8,739 nt of DNA, taken from positions 2,865 to 11,603 of the forward strand of contig DDSR01000173.1 in NCBI GenBank assembly GCA_002343455.1, in the 5' to 3' direction. This DNA is from Deltaproteobacteria bacterium UBA2385 (GTDB taxonomy: Bacteria; Myxococcota_A; UBA796; UBA2385). A program made the position numbers and the translations under genes. The stretch's first letter is position 1. Every line of letters starts with the position of its first letter. The notes under the pieces were generated by a model, which was not told the DNA's origin, ran no database searches, and saw nothing but the letters and a program-made list of their open reading frames with translations. Of this stretch, positions 1 to 6,175 are shown one piece after another.

Positions 1-165
1 GCCGACGTCGACGGCGACCGCCTCCCAGCCGCGGCTGTGCAGCGCGGCCAGGACGGCCTTGCCGGACTTGAGCGAGACCTCGCGCTCGCTGGAGAGGCCG
101 CCCATCAGGACCCCGACACGAGCCTGACCGGCGGCGCGGAGGGGGGGGTGCAGGGAGAGGGACAT
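1..165 (-). CDS. ddl: D-alanine--D-alanine ligase, N-terminal fragment (3' end beyond window)
   Basis: Only the first 55 codons are inside the window; the gene runs off at position 1. Ddl is a cytosolic ATP-grasp ligase that joins two D-alanines to make the dipeptide used by MurF. Residues 16-35 read [20 protein letters not shown], the family's N-terminal beta strand and glycine loop. Glu27 matches the conserved Glu that helps bind the first D-Ala (Glu15 in E. coli DdlB, from memory). The ATG at 165 is chosen because it overlaps the stop of the upstream murB-like gene by one base (TGATG), has a strong GGAGG 5 bases upstream, and no other start codon lies between it and the conserved block. 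The protein has about 12-15 extra residues before the conserved strand, and a run of eight C falls within codons 6-9 of this extension. The ligase body (central and C-terminal ATP-grasp domains) is not visible, so intactness cannot be judged. Confidence 0.93.
   Translation of the reverse strand, partial: MSLSLHPPLRAAGQARVGVLMGGLSSEREVSLKSGKAVLAALHSRGWEAVAVDVG
141..148. repeat. Homopolymer of eight G (C8 on the coding strand) in the start of ddl
   Basis: Eight identical bases fall in codons 6-9 of ddl, upstream of the conserved part of the protein. In the length shown the frame is open into the conserved [11 protein letters not shown] block. Loss of one base would place a TGA after about 19 codons. 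It is either a chance product of high GC or a site prone to slippage or sequencing error. Confidence 0.6.
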
Positions 166-1118
166 CAGGACCTCCGGAGGGGGGATGAGCCCCGGCGGGT
201 GGGGTTCAGCCCGATGATCGGGACACGAATGGAGAGGTCGAGGCCGCGGCTCTTGCGGGCGAACTCGGCCAGGCCGCGCACCAGGACCTGGAGGCTGGCG
301 AGGTCGCCGCCGCCGAGGTTGACGACGGTGCCGGGCTCGGCCTCGGCCAGCCGCCAGTGGCGCAGACGGGTGCGGGGCAGCCCGGCGAGGGCCAGCTGCG
401 GTCCCAGCGCCAGCTTGCTGCCGTCGGTGAGGATGGCGCCGGGGGGGGAGGGCGCGGCGGCGCTGCGGGAGCGGCGGAAGCCTGGGGGCGGCAGCAGCGG
501 GATCTCGACGGCCAGCAGGAGCGAGGCGGGGGTAGGTGGAGCGAGGCTCTCGCCGGTCTCGACCTGGCGGCCCCGCTGCCAGAGGAAGCGCAGGCCCAGG
601 CCCTCGAGCAGGGGCGCCTCCTTGCCGTGGACCAGCCCGCCGGGGCAACCCGACCAGGTCGAGACGAGCCCCAGCGGCCCGCGGGCGCTCTCGGCGCGCT
701 CGGCCGCGGTGCCGCCGCTGAGCAGGGCCCCCCGGGCGGCGGCCCAGGGCTCGGCGGCCCCCAGCGAGAGCCGGGCGGGCAGCGTCTCGTCGGCGGGCAG
801 GAGCCGTGCGCCTTCGAAGCCCCTCCCCGGTCGGAGGGCGAGGCCGGCCAGCCCGCCGTCGCGCACCAGCAGATCCTGGAGCGGCCAGCTGAGGTTCCAG
901 GCGAGGCCCGACTGGCGGGCCGCGGCGAGCACCCGGTCGAGCGAGGCGGGGTCGTCGAGCTGGACCCAGAGCTGGACCGGCCCGCCGCAGCGCAGCGGGG
1001 TGTGCGCGGCCATCGGCTCGCCCTCCCGCAGGACGACGCCCTCCAGGCTGGCCAGCTTGTCGCGGGCCTGGTTCAGGGCCAGCTCGGGATCGAGCATGGC
1101 CGGGGTCAGCTCAGCCAC
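165..1118 (-). CDS. MurB-like protein without flavin-binding and catalytic residues (probable pseudoenzyme)
   Basis: 317 residues in the dcw position normally held by murB (UDP-N-acetylenolpyruvoylglucosamine reductase). Homology is visible at both ends. Residues 39-47 (HTPLRCGGP) match the family's NTxRxGGPA start, and 82-90 (DLLVRDGGL) match the strand after the FAD loop. Residues 242-251 and 264-303 align without gaps to the C-terminal domain: AGL...VVNLGG...[13 protein letters not shown] against AGLKG...IVNxGxAT...FGIxLExEVRIIG. The functional residues are missing. The GxGSN flavin loop is replaced by NLSWPLQ (75-81), the second FAD segment (GIPGxxGGAxxMNAGAYG) is reduced to an unlike stretch near 150-165, and the YRxS motif is absent. 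The catalytic Ser aligns to Ala228 and the catalytic Glu to Arg298. The reading frame is intact. The GTG start at 1118 overlaps murC by 8 bases and has GGGAAG upstream; ATG at 1097 is the alternative. It is unlikely to reduce enolpyruvyl-UDP-GlcNAc. A structural or regulatory role is inference. The alignment is by eye against the remembered family consensus. Confidence 0.85.
   Translation of the reverse strand: MAELTPAMLDPELALNQARDKLASLEGVVLREGEPMAAHTPLRCGGPVQLWVQLDDPASLDRVLAAARQSGLAWNLSWPLQDLLVRDGGLAGLALRPGRGFEGARLLPADETLPARLSLGAAEPWAAARGALLSGGTAAERAESARGPLGLVSTWSGCPGGLVHGKEAPLLEGLGLRFLWQRGRQVETGESLAPPTPASLLLAVEIPLLPPPGFRRSRSAAAPSPPGAILTDGSKLALGPQLALAGLPRTRLRHWRLAEAEPGTVVNLGGGDLASLQVLVRGLAEFARKSRGLDLSIRVPIIGLNPTRRGSSPLRRS
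171..180 (-). promoter_or_regulatory. Ribosome binding site of ddl, within a perfect 10-base palindrome
   Basis: On the minus strand CCTCCGGAGG lies 5 bases before the ddl ATG at 165. Its GGAGG half is a near-perfect Shine-Dalgarno match at good spacing and decides the ddl start. It is also codon sequence for the last residues of the murB-like gene. The CCTCC half is complementary to GGAGG, but with no loop between the halves the palindrome cannot form an ordinary hairpin. Confidence 0.75.
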
Positions 1119-2517
1119 TGCCGCTTCCCGTCAGGCGGCGGTTCAAGCCCTCGCAGACGCGGTTGACGTCGCCGGCGCCCAGGGTGATCACCACGTCGCC
1201 GGGCTGGACGAAGGCGGCGAGGTGCTCGACGGCGGCGTCGAGGTCCTCCACCGGCAGGACCGAGCGGTGGCCGTGCTCGCCCAGGGCGGCGGCGAGGCGG
1301 GGGTGGTCGATGCCCTCGATCGGGGCCTCGCCCGCCCGGTAGATCGGGCAGACGACGACGTGGTTGGCGTCGTTGAAGGCGCGGGCGAAGTCCTCGAACA
1401 GATCGCGCACCCGGGTGAAGCGGTGGGGCTGGACGACGGCGATCAGCCGACGATGGGGCCAGGCGCCGCGGGCGGCCGCCAGGGTGGCGCGGATCTCGAC
1501 GGGGTGGTGGCCGTAGTCGTCGATGATGGTGACGGGCGGGGCCCCGGGGGTCGGGGTCGGCTCGGCCCGCACGCTGAACCTGCGATCCACGCCCGAGAAG
1601 CCGTCGAGCGCCTGCTGCAGCGATGAGAAGGGCAGCCCCAGCTCCAGGCCGACGGCGACCGCGGCCAGGGCGTTGAGGACATTGTGCTTGCCGGGCATGC
1701 CCAGCCGGACCTCGCCCAGGATCTGTCCCAGGTGCTCGACCTGGAAGCGGGTGCAGAGGCCCTCGAAGCACAGATCCAGGCCGCGCACCTCGGCCTGGGC
1801 GCCCAGCCCGAAGGTGATGACCTTGCGGCGCAGCCGCGGCAGCAGGGCCTGGACGTTGGGATGGTCCAGGCAGAGCGCGGCGAAGCCGAAGAAGGGCACC
1901 TTGTTGGCGAAGTTGACGAAGCCGTCGAGCAGGTGCTGCTCGGTGCCCCAGTGGTCGAGGTGCTCGGGATCGATGTTGGTGACGACCGCCACGGTCGGCG
2001 CCAGGATCATGAACGAACCGTCGCTCTCGTCGGCCTCGGCGACCAGGAACTCGCCGGCGCCCAGGCGGGCGGTGCTGCCGATCTGGTCCAGGCGGCCCCC
2101 GATGACGATGGTCGGGTCCATGCCGGCCCGGGCCATGCAAGCCGCCAACATCGAGGTGGTCGTGGTCTTTCCGTGGGTGCCGGCGACGGCGACCCCGTAC
2201 TTCATGCGCATCAGCTCGGCGAGCATCTCGGCCCGGGGGATGACCGGGATGTGGGCCTGCTCGGCGGCGCGGATCTCGACGTTGTCGGAGGGGATGGCGG
2301 TGGAGCGCACCACCACGTCGGCGCCCTCGACCAGCGTGGCCTCGTGGCCGATGTGGATCTGTCCACCCAGCCCGCGCAGGCGGCGCACGGTGGGGCTCTC
2401 CTTGCTGTCGCTGCCCGTGACCCGGAAGCCCATCGTCAGCAGGACCTCGGCGATGCCACACATCCCGGTGCCGCCGATGCCGATCATGTGGATCTGCCTG
2501 ACTCTGCCGCGAAACAT
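1111..2517 (-). CDS. murC: UDP-N-acetylmuramate--L-alanine ligase
   Basis: 468 residues, normal for MurC. It is a cytosolic ATP-dependent amide ligase that adds L-Ala to UDP-MurNAc, the first step of stem peptide assembly. The N-terminal Rossmann domain starts with IHMIGIGGTGMCGIAEVL (9-26), the UDP-sugar binding loop typical of MurC. The ATP loop is GTHGKTTTTSM (113-123). The central domain has EADESDGSF (161-169) and NIDPEHLDHWG (181-191). The third domain begins after GKHNVLNALAA (276-286) and holds RRFS (312-315), DDYGHHPVEI (333-342) and QPHRFTR (363-369), the last two being MurC hallmarks. All key motifs are intact. The ATG at 2517 overlaps the ftsW stop by one base (TGATG) and has GGGAGG 6 bases upstream. 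In most bacteria murG sits directly upstream; here ftsW abuts instead. The 3' end overlaps the murB-like gene by 8 bases, suggesting coupled translation. Confidence 0.98.
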   Translation of the reverse strand: MFRGRVRQIHMIGIGGTGMCGIAEVLLTMGFRVTGSDSKESPTVRRLRGLGGQIHIGHEATLVEGADVVVRSTAIPSDNVEIRAAEQAHIPVIPRAEMLAELMRMKYGVAVAGTHGKTTTTSMLAACMARAGMDPTIVIGGRLDQIGSTARLGAGEFLVAEADESDGSFMILAPTVAVVTNIDPEHLDHWGTEQHLLDGFVNFANKVPFFGFAALCLDHPNVQALLPRLRRKVITFGLGAQAEVRGLDLCFEGLCTRFQVEHLGQILGEVRLGMPGKHNVLNALAAVAVGLELGLPFSSLQQALDGFSGVDRRFSVRAEPTPTPGAPPVTIIDDYGHHPVEIRATLAAARGAWPHRRLIAVVQPHRFTRVRDLFEDFARAFNDANHVVVCPIYRAGEAPIEGIDHPRLAAALGEHGHRSVLPVEDLDAAVEHLAAFVQPGDVVITLGAGDVNRVCEGLNRRLTGSGSG

Positions 2518-3704
2518 CAGGCGCCTCCCAGGGCGGGGCCCGAAGCCCGGGGGTCGGGCTCGTGGGCCTCCAGCTCGTGGCGCATCGGCCAGCCCTCGGC
2601 CGGCACGACCGGCACGGATCCCGACTGCGCCTCGGCCGAGATGCCCAGCAGCAGGCCGACCGCCCACAGGTTGGCGATCATCGCGCTGGCTCCGTAGCTG
2701 ATGAAGGGCAGGACCAGCCCCTTGGGCGGCACCATGCCCATGATCACGGCCAGGTTGAAGAAGGCGTTGAGCGTGATCATCGCCGTCAGGGTCGCGGCCA
2801 GGAACATGCCGAAGGGGTCGCGGGCCCGGGCGGCGATGCTCAGCCCCCGCCAGAGCAGCAGGCAGAAGAGCAGCATCACCCCGGCGATGGTCACCAGGCC
2901 GAGCTCCTCGGCGATGACGCTGCCGATGTAGTCGGTCCAGGGCTCGGGCAGGAAGTAGAGCTTGGCGACCGAGTTGCCCAGGCCCTGGCCCCACAGGCCG
3001 CCGCTGTGCATGGCCACCCAGCTCTGGATGGTGTGGTAGCCCTCGGCGTCGGCCACCGACCAGGGGTCTCGGAAGCTGGTCAGGCGGGCGAGGCGGTACT
3101 GTTCGGCCAGCATGATGGGCACGCCCAGGGCCAGGGCGCCCCCGGCGACGACCATGACGTGGCTGATGCGGATGCCGGCGATGAAGAGCATCACGCCGCA
3201 CAGGCCGGCCAGGATGGTGGCGGTGCCGAAGTCGGGCTCGGGCAGGATCAGCAGCAGGGCCGGCAGCGGGATCAGCAGCGAGCGCAGGACGACCTTCCAG
3301 TCGCCGATGAAGCCGCGCCAGCGGTCGAGGTAGTCGGCGAGCATGACCAGGACGACCACCTTGGTGAACTCGCTGGGCTGGATGTTCAGGCTGCCGAAGC
3401 CGATCCAGCGGGCGGCGCCGTTGGCCTTGTGCTGCAGTCCGGGGACGAAGACCAGGACCAGGGCCAGCAGGCAGGCGACGTAGGCCGCGACCCGCCAGCG
3501 GCGGATGGTGGCCAGGGGGGTGAAGGCGGTCACCAGCAGGCCGACGCCGCCGACGGCCACGGCCACCAGCTGTCGCTTGAGGAAGCCGGTGGGGTCGCCG
3601 CGATCGCCAGCGACCATGGCGCTGGCGCTGTAGACCATCACCAGGCCGAGGATCACCAGCGCGGCGACGATCAGCATCAACCAGAGATCGGTGCGTCGAT
3701 TCAT
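2517..3704 (-). CDS. ftsW: SEDS-family peptidoglycan polymerase of the division septum, FtsW
   Basis: 395 residues, an inner-membrane protein with about ten hydrophobic segments (first at 7-28, last near 332-356). FtsW polymerises lipid II into septal glycan strands, with a class B penicillin-binding protein as partner. SEDS motifs are present: MVYSAS (23-28), ARWIGFGSLNIQPSEFTK (98-115), PEPDFGTA (155-162), GQGLGNS (239-245), PEPWTDYIGSVIAEELG (253-269), and PPKGLVLPFISYGASAM (326-342). Two conserved motifs drift: the usual HTDF is WTDY here, and the usual SYGGSS is SYGASA. The Asp of the TD pair, thought to be essential in this family, is kept. The C-terminal tail (about 357-395) is hydrophilic and low in conservation. 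FtsW rather than RodA or SpoVE is inferred from its place between murD and murC. The ATG at 3704 overlaps the murD stop by four bases (ATGA), with an AGGGGGG ribosome site 6 bases upstream. The same frame stays open far upstream inside murD, but that part is a high-GC shadow. Confidence 0.96.
   Translation of the reverse strand: MNRRTDLWLMLIVAALVILGLVMVYSASAMVAGDRGDPTGFLKRQLVAVAVGGVGLLVTAFTPLATIRRWRVAAYVACLLALVLVFVPGLQHKANGAARWIGFGSLNIQPSEFTKVVVLVMLADYLDRWRGFIGDWKVVLRSLLIPLPALLLILPEPDFGTATILAGLCGVMLFIAGIRISHVMVVAGGALALGVPIMLAEQYRLARLTSFRDPWSVADAEGYHTIQSWVAMHSGGLWGQGLGNSVAKLYFLPEPWTDYIGSVIAEELGLVTIAGVMLLFCLLLWRGLSIAARARDPFGMFLAATLTAMITLNAFFNLAVIMGMVPPKGLVLPFISYGASAMIANLWAVGLLLGISAEAQSGSVPVVPAEGWPMRHELEAHEPDPRASGPALGGA
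2524..2529 (-). promoter_or_regulatory. Ribosome binding site of murC
   Basis: GGGAGG on the minus strand ends 6 bases before the murC ATG at 2517. It lies inside the last codons of ftsW and supports this start together with the TGATG stop-start overlap. Confidence 0.75.
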
Positions 3705-5059
3705 GCGGCACCCCCCTTTTTCGGAGCCGTGGCCCGGGCGTATTCGGTGAAGGCCCTGCCGCGGTGCTCGAAGTCGCGGAACTCGTCGAAGCTGGCGCAG
3801 GCCGGGGAGAGGAGGACGGTGTCCCCGGGGCGAGCCAGGGAGCGGGCGAGCTGGACGGCCGAGGCGAGGGAGGGGACGGCGAGAGTGGAGGCGGTGTGGC
3901 CGCCCAGGACAGCGGCGATCTCGGGCCCCGAGGCGCCGAAGCTGATCACCCGGGGATCCGGGCCGAGCTGCGCTGCGAGCGGGGAGTAGTCCGCCCCCTC
4001 CTTGCCCTGTCCGCCCAGCAGCAGGATGGTGGGCCCGCTCATCGCCCGCAGGCCCACCAGGGCGGCGTCGACGTTGGTGGCCTTGCTGTCGTTGATCCAG
4101 CGCACGCCCTCGGCCTCGAAGACGAGCTCCAGCCGGTGGGGGAGGGCGCTCAACGCGCTCAGATCGATCTGTTCGCGCCTGAGCCCGAAGGAGAGGGCCA
4201 GGGCGGTGGCGGCGGCGACGTTGTCGCGGTTGTGCGCCCCGAGCAGGTTCAGCCCTCGCCAGGAGATCCTGCCCTCGTCTGCCACTCCGACAAACTCCAT
4301 CCCCTCCTCGTCGTGTCGTACTCCGGGGAGCTCTCCCAGCCAGCACACCCGGCAGGCCAGACCCTCGGCCATCGCCTCGCAGGGCCCGCCGTCGGCGGCG
4401 ATCCAGGCGCGGGCCGCCGGAGCCATGCGCTCGAAGAGGCGGCGCTTGGCGGCGGCGTAGCCGGTCATGTCGCCGTGGCGGCCGAAGTGGTCGGGGGTCA
4501 GGTTGAGCACGCAGGCGGCCAGGGGGGCGAGCTCGCCGGGCAGCTCCAACTGGTAGCTGGAGATCTCCAGGACCAGCACCTCGGTGGCGCGGGCCTCCTC
4601 CTCGCCCGCGTGGTGGCGGCGGGCGAGATCGGAGAGGGGGTGGCCGAGGTTTCCGCCGACGAAGGCGCGGCGCCCGGCGGCCTGGAGGAGCTGGCCCAGG
4701 TACCAGGTGGTGCTGCTCTTGCCGTTGGTGCCGGTCACGGCCAGCACGGGCAGCAGGGGCAGGTGCTCCAGCCCGAAGGCGAGCTCGCCGATGACGCGGG
4801 CGCCGGTCAGCCGGGCCCTCTTCAGCAGGGGCGAGGCGGCCGCGATGCCCGGCGAGACGACCACCACCTCGGCCTGCTCGAAGTCGCGCTCCCGGTGCTC
4901 GCCGTGGATGGCCTCGCAGCCCTCGACCGCAGGGGCGTCGGCGCGCAGATCGGTGGTCCGCACGCTCGCGCCCAGATCCCGCGCCAGGGCCGCGGCGGCC
5001 TGGCCCGAGCGGCCCATGCCCATCACGAGCACGGCGCTGCCTCGCAGCGGGTGCTCCAT
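3701..5059 (-). CDS. murD: UDP-N-acetylmuramoyl-L-alanine--D-glutamate ligase
   Basis: 452 residues, the usual MurD size. It is a cytosolic ligase adding D-Glu to UDP-MurNAc-L-Ala. The N-terminal domain opens with VLVMGMGRSGQAAA (10-23), the Rossmann-like UDP-binding loop. The ATP loop is VTGTNGKSSTT (108-118). The central domain shows EISSYQLE (165-172) and NLTPDHFGRHG (186-196). The junction to the third domain is LLGAHNRDNVAAA (272-284). The C-terminal domain has LPHRLE (306-311), WINDSKATN (321-329), the D-Glu binding region, and LSPACASFDEFRDFEHRG (417-434). All are family signatures and the enzyme looks fully functional. Small oddities are Gly193 where the DHLDRH motif normally has Asp, and one extra residue in GGQGKEGADY (349-358). 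The ATG at 5059 overlaps the mraY stop by one base (TGATG), with AAGGTG just upstream. The last codons (APKKGGAA) encode the A/G-rich tract that serves as the ftsW ribosome site. Confidence 0.98.
   Translation of the reverse strand: MEHPLRGSAVLVMGMGRSGQAAAALARDLGASVRTTDLRADAPAVEGCEAIHGEHRERDFEQAEVVVVSPGIAAASPLLKRARLTGARVIGELAFGLEHLPLLPVLAVTGTNGKSSTTWYLGQLLQAAGRRAFVGGNLGHPLSDLARRHHAGEEEARATEVLVLEISSYQLELPGELAPLAACVLNLTPDHFGRHGDMTGYAAAKRRLFERMAPAARAWIAADGGPCEAMAEGLACRVCWLGELPGVRHDEEGMEFVGVADEGRISWRGLNLLGAHNRDNVAAATALALSFGLRREQIDLSALSALPHRLELVFEAEGVRWINDSKATNVDAALVGLRAMSGPTILLLGGQGKEGADYSPLAAQLGPDPRVISFGASGPEIAAVLGGHTASTLAVPSLASAVQLARSLARPGDTVLLSPACASFDEFRDFEHRGRAFTEYARATAPKKGGAA
3710..3721 (-). 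promoter_or_regulatory. Ribosome binding site of ftsW, in an A5G6 tract that also contains -1 slippery heptamers
   Basis: On the minus strand AAAAAGGGGGGT precedes the ftsW ATG by 5 bases (6 from the end of the G run). AGGGGG works as a Shine-Dalgarno site for ftsW. In the murD frame the same tract reads as A AAG GGG (3719-3713) and then G GGG GGT (3716-3710). Both fit the X XXY YYZ pattern for -1 slippage, and the -1 frame here is exactly that of ftsW. The ribosome-site role is well supported; the slippage role is speculative. Confidence 0.6.
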
Positions 5060-6168
5060 CAGCGCACCTTCAGCGTGGAGAGGGCGACCAGGGCCAGCAG
5101 GGCGCTGATGATCCAGAACCGGACGATGATCTTCGGCTCGCTCCAGCCCTTCTTCTCGTAGTGGTGGTGCAGGGGCGCCATCAGGAAGATGCGCTTGCCG
5201 GTCAGCTTGAAGCTGGCGACCTGCAGGAGGACGCTGACGTTCTCGATCACGAAGATGCCGCCGACCAGGGCCAGCAGGATCTCGTGCTTGGTGATGATCG
5301 AGAGCACGCCGAGCGCGCCGCCCAGGGCGAGGCTGCCGACGTCGCCCATGAAGATCTGGGCCGGGTAGGCGTTGAACCAGAGGAAGCCCATCCCTGCCCC
5401 GACGATGGCGGCGGCGAAGACGGTCAGCTCTCCGGCGCCGGAGACGTGCGGGACGTAGAGGTACTCGCTGAGGTTGATGTTGCCGGCGATGTAGGCGAGC
5501 ACGGCCAGGGTGACGGCCGAGGTCATGACCGGGCCGATGGCGAGGCCGTCCAGGCCGTCGGTCAGGTTGACGGCGTTGCTGAAGCTGCTGATGACGAACA
5601 TCCCGAAGAGCACATAGGCCCAGCCCAGCCAGGCCATGCCGGGGACCAGCTCGTCGAAGTGGACGGTGGCGTCCTTGAAGAAGGGCAGGACGAGGTGGGG
5701 CTCGATGATGCCGGCGTGGTAGCCCCAGCCCAGGACCAGGGCGCCGCTGCCGAACTGTCCGACCAGCTTCCAGCGCCCGGCGAGGCCGTCGCTGCTGCGC
5801 TGCATGACCTTCTTCCAGTCGTCGATGAGCCCGATCAGGCCGTGCGAGGCCATGATGGCCAGGGCCATCCAGACGACCGGCTGGTCAAGGCGGGCCCACA
5901 GCAGGGTGCTGAGGATGATGCCGACGAGCATGACGACGCCGCCCATGGTGGGGGTGCCGACCTTGGTCTCCAGGTGCGACTGCGGCCCCTCCGCGCGGAT
6001 GATCTGGGCCATGCGCTGGGCGCGCATCCAGCGGATGAAGGGGGGGTAGACCACGTAGCAGAAGGTCAGGGCCGTCACCATCCCCCAGGCTGTCCGGAAG
6101 GTGATGTACCGGAACAGGTTGAAGAAGGGGTGCTCCTCCGCGAGCGGCACCAGCAGGTGGTAGAGCAT
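5059..6168 (-). CDS. mraY: Phospho-N-acetylmuramoyl-pentapeptide transferase
   Basis: 369 residues, close to the E. coli enzyme. MraY is an integral inner-membrane transferase that moves phospho-MurNAc-pentapeptide onto undecaprenyl phosphate to make lipid I. Sequence signatures in order: FNLFRYITFRT (16-26), GPQSHLETKVGTPTMGG (61-77), DDWKK (116-120, catalytic/metal Asp pair), NAVNLTDGLDGLA (198-210), NAYPAQIFMGDVGSL (266-280) and PLHHHYEKKGW (332-342), the cytosolic histidine loop. About ten transmembrane stretches are visible. The ATG at 6168 is chosen because the protein then begins like other Gram-negative MraY proteins. It lies 7 bases after the murF stop, the only non-overlapping junction here. 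The bases before it are pyrimidine-rich with no Shine-Dalgarno match, so initiation probably depends on ribosomes finishing murF. An in-frame ATG at 6240, with AAGG upstream, would add 24 residues unlike any MraY N-terminus. Confidence 0.97.
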   Translation of the reverse strand: MLYHLLVPLAEEHPFFNLFRYITFRTAWGMVTALTFCYVVYPPFIRWMRAQRMAQIIRAEGPQSHLETKVGTPTMGGVVMLVGIILSTLLWARLDQPVVWMALAIMASHGLIGLIDDWKKVMQRSSDGLAGRWKLVGQFGSGALVLGWGYHAGIIEPHLVLPFFKDATVHFDELVPGMAWLGWAYVLFGMFVISSFSNAVNLTDGLDGLAIGPVMTSAVTLAVLAYIAGNINLSEYLYVPHVSGAGELTVFAAAIVGAGMGFLWFNAYPAQIFMGDVGSLALGGALGVLSIITKHEILLALVGGIFVIENVSVLLQVASFKLTGKRIFLMAPLHHHYEKKGWSEPKIIVRFWIISALLALVALSTLKVR

Positions 6169-6175
6169 GGACGGT

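Noticed and set aside
165..1118. Sequencing frameshift or pseudogene decay as the reason the murB-like gene looks degenerate, possibly at the C8 run 441-448
   Set aside because: MurB-like sequence is found in the same frame on both sides of the run (LLAVEIPLL before, VVNLGG onward after), and the frame has no internal stop. The lost catalytic Ser and Glu are single-position substitutions in otherwise alignable stretches, not frameshifted sequence.
37..1626. A 529-codon open frame on the plus strand opposite the murB-like gene and murC
   Set aside because: It has arginine/alanine/glycine-rich low-complexity composition typical of antisense frames in high-GC DNA, no recognisable domain, and runs against two genes that show clear homology.
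3665..3698. Hairpin downstream of the murD/ftsW slippery tract (GATC:GATC and CGAC:GTCG with a bulge)
   Set aside because: It has only two 4-base helices with a large loop and bulge, and it starts about 14 bases after the heptamer, further than typical frameshift stimulators.
2518..3711. N-terminal extension of MurC through the open frame inside ftsW
   Set aside because: The upstream residues are Arg/Pro/Gly-rich shadow sequence. MurC homology begins at the ATG at 2517, which has a good ribosome site.
3705..4346. N-terminal extension of FtsW through the open frame inside murD
   Set aside because: The extension has no hydrophobic or conserved character. FtsW homology begins at MNRRTDLWLML, where the ATGA overlap and ribosome site also lie.
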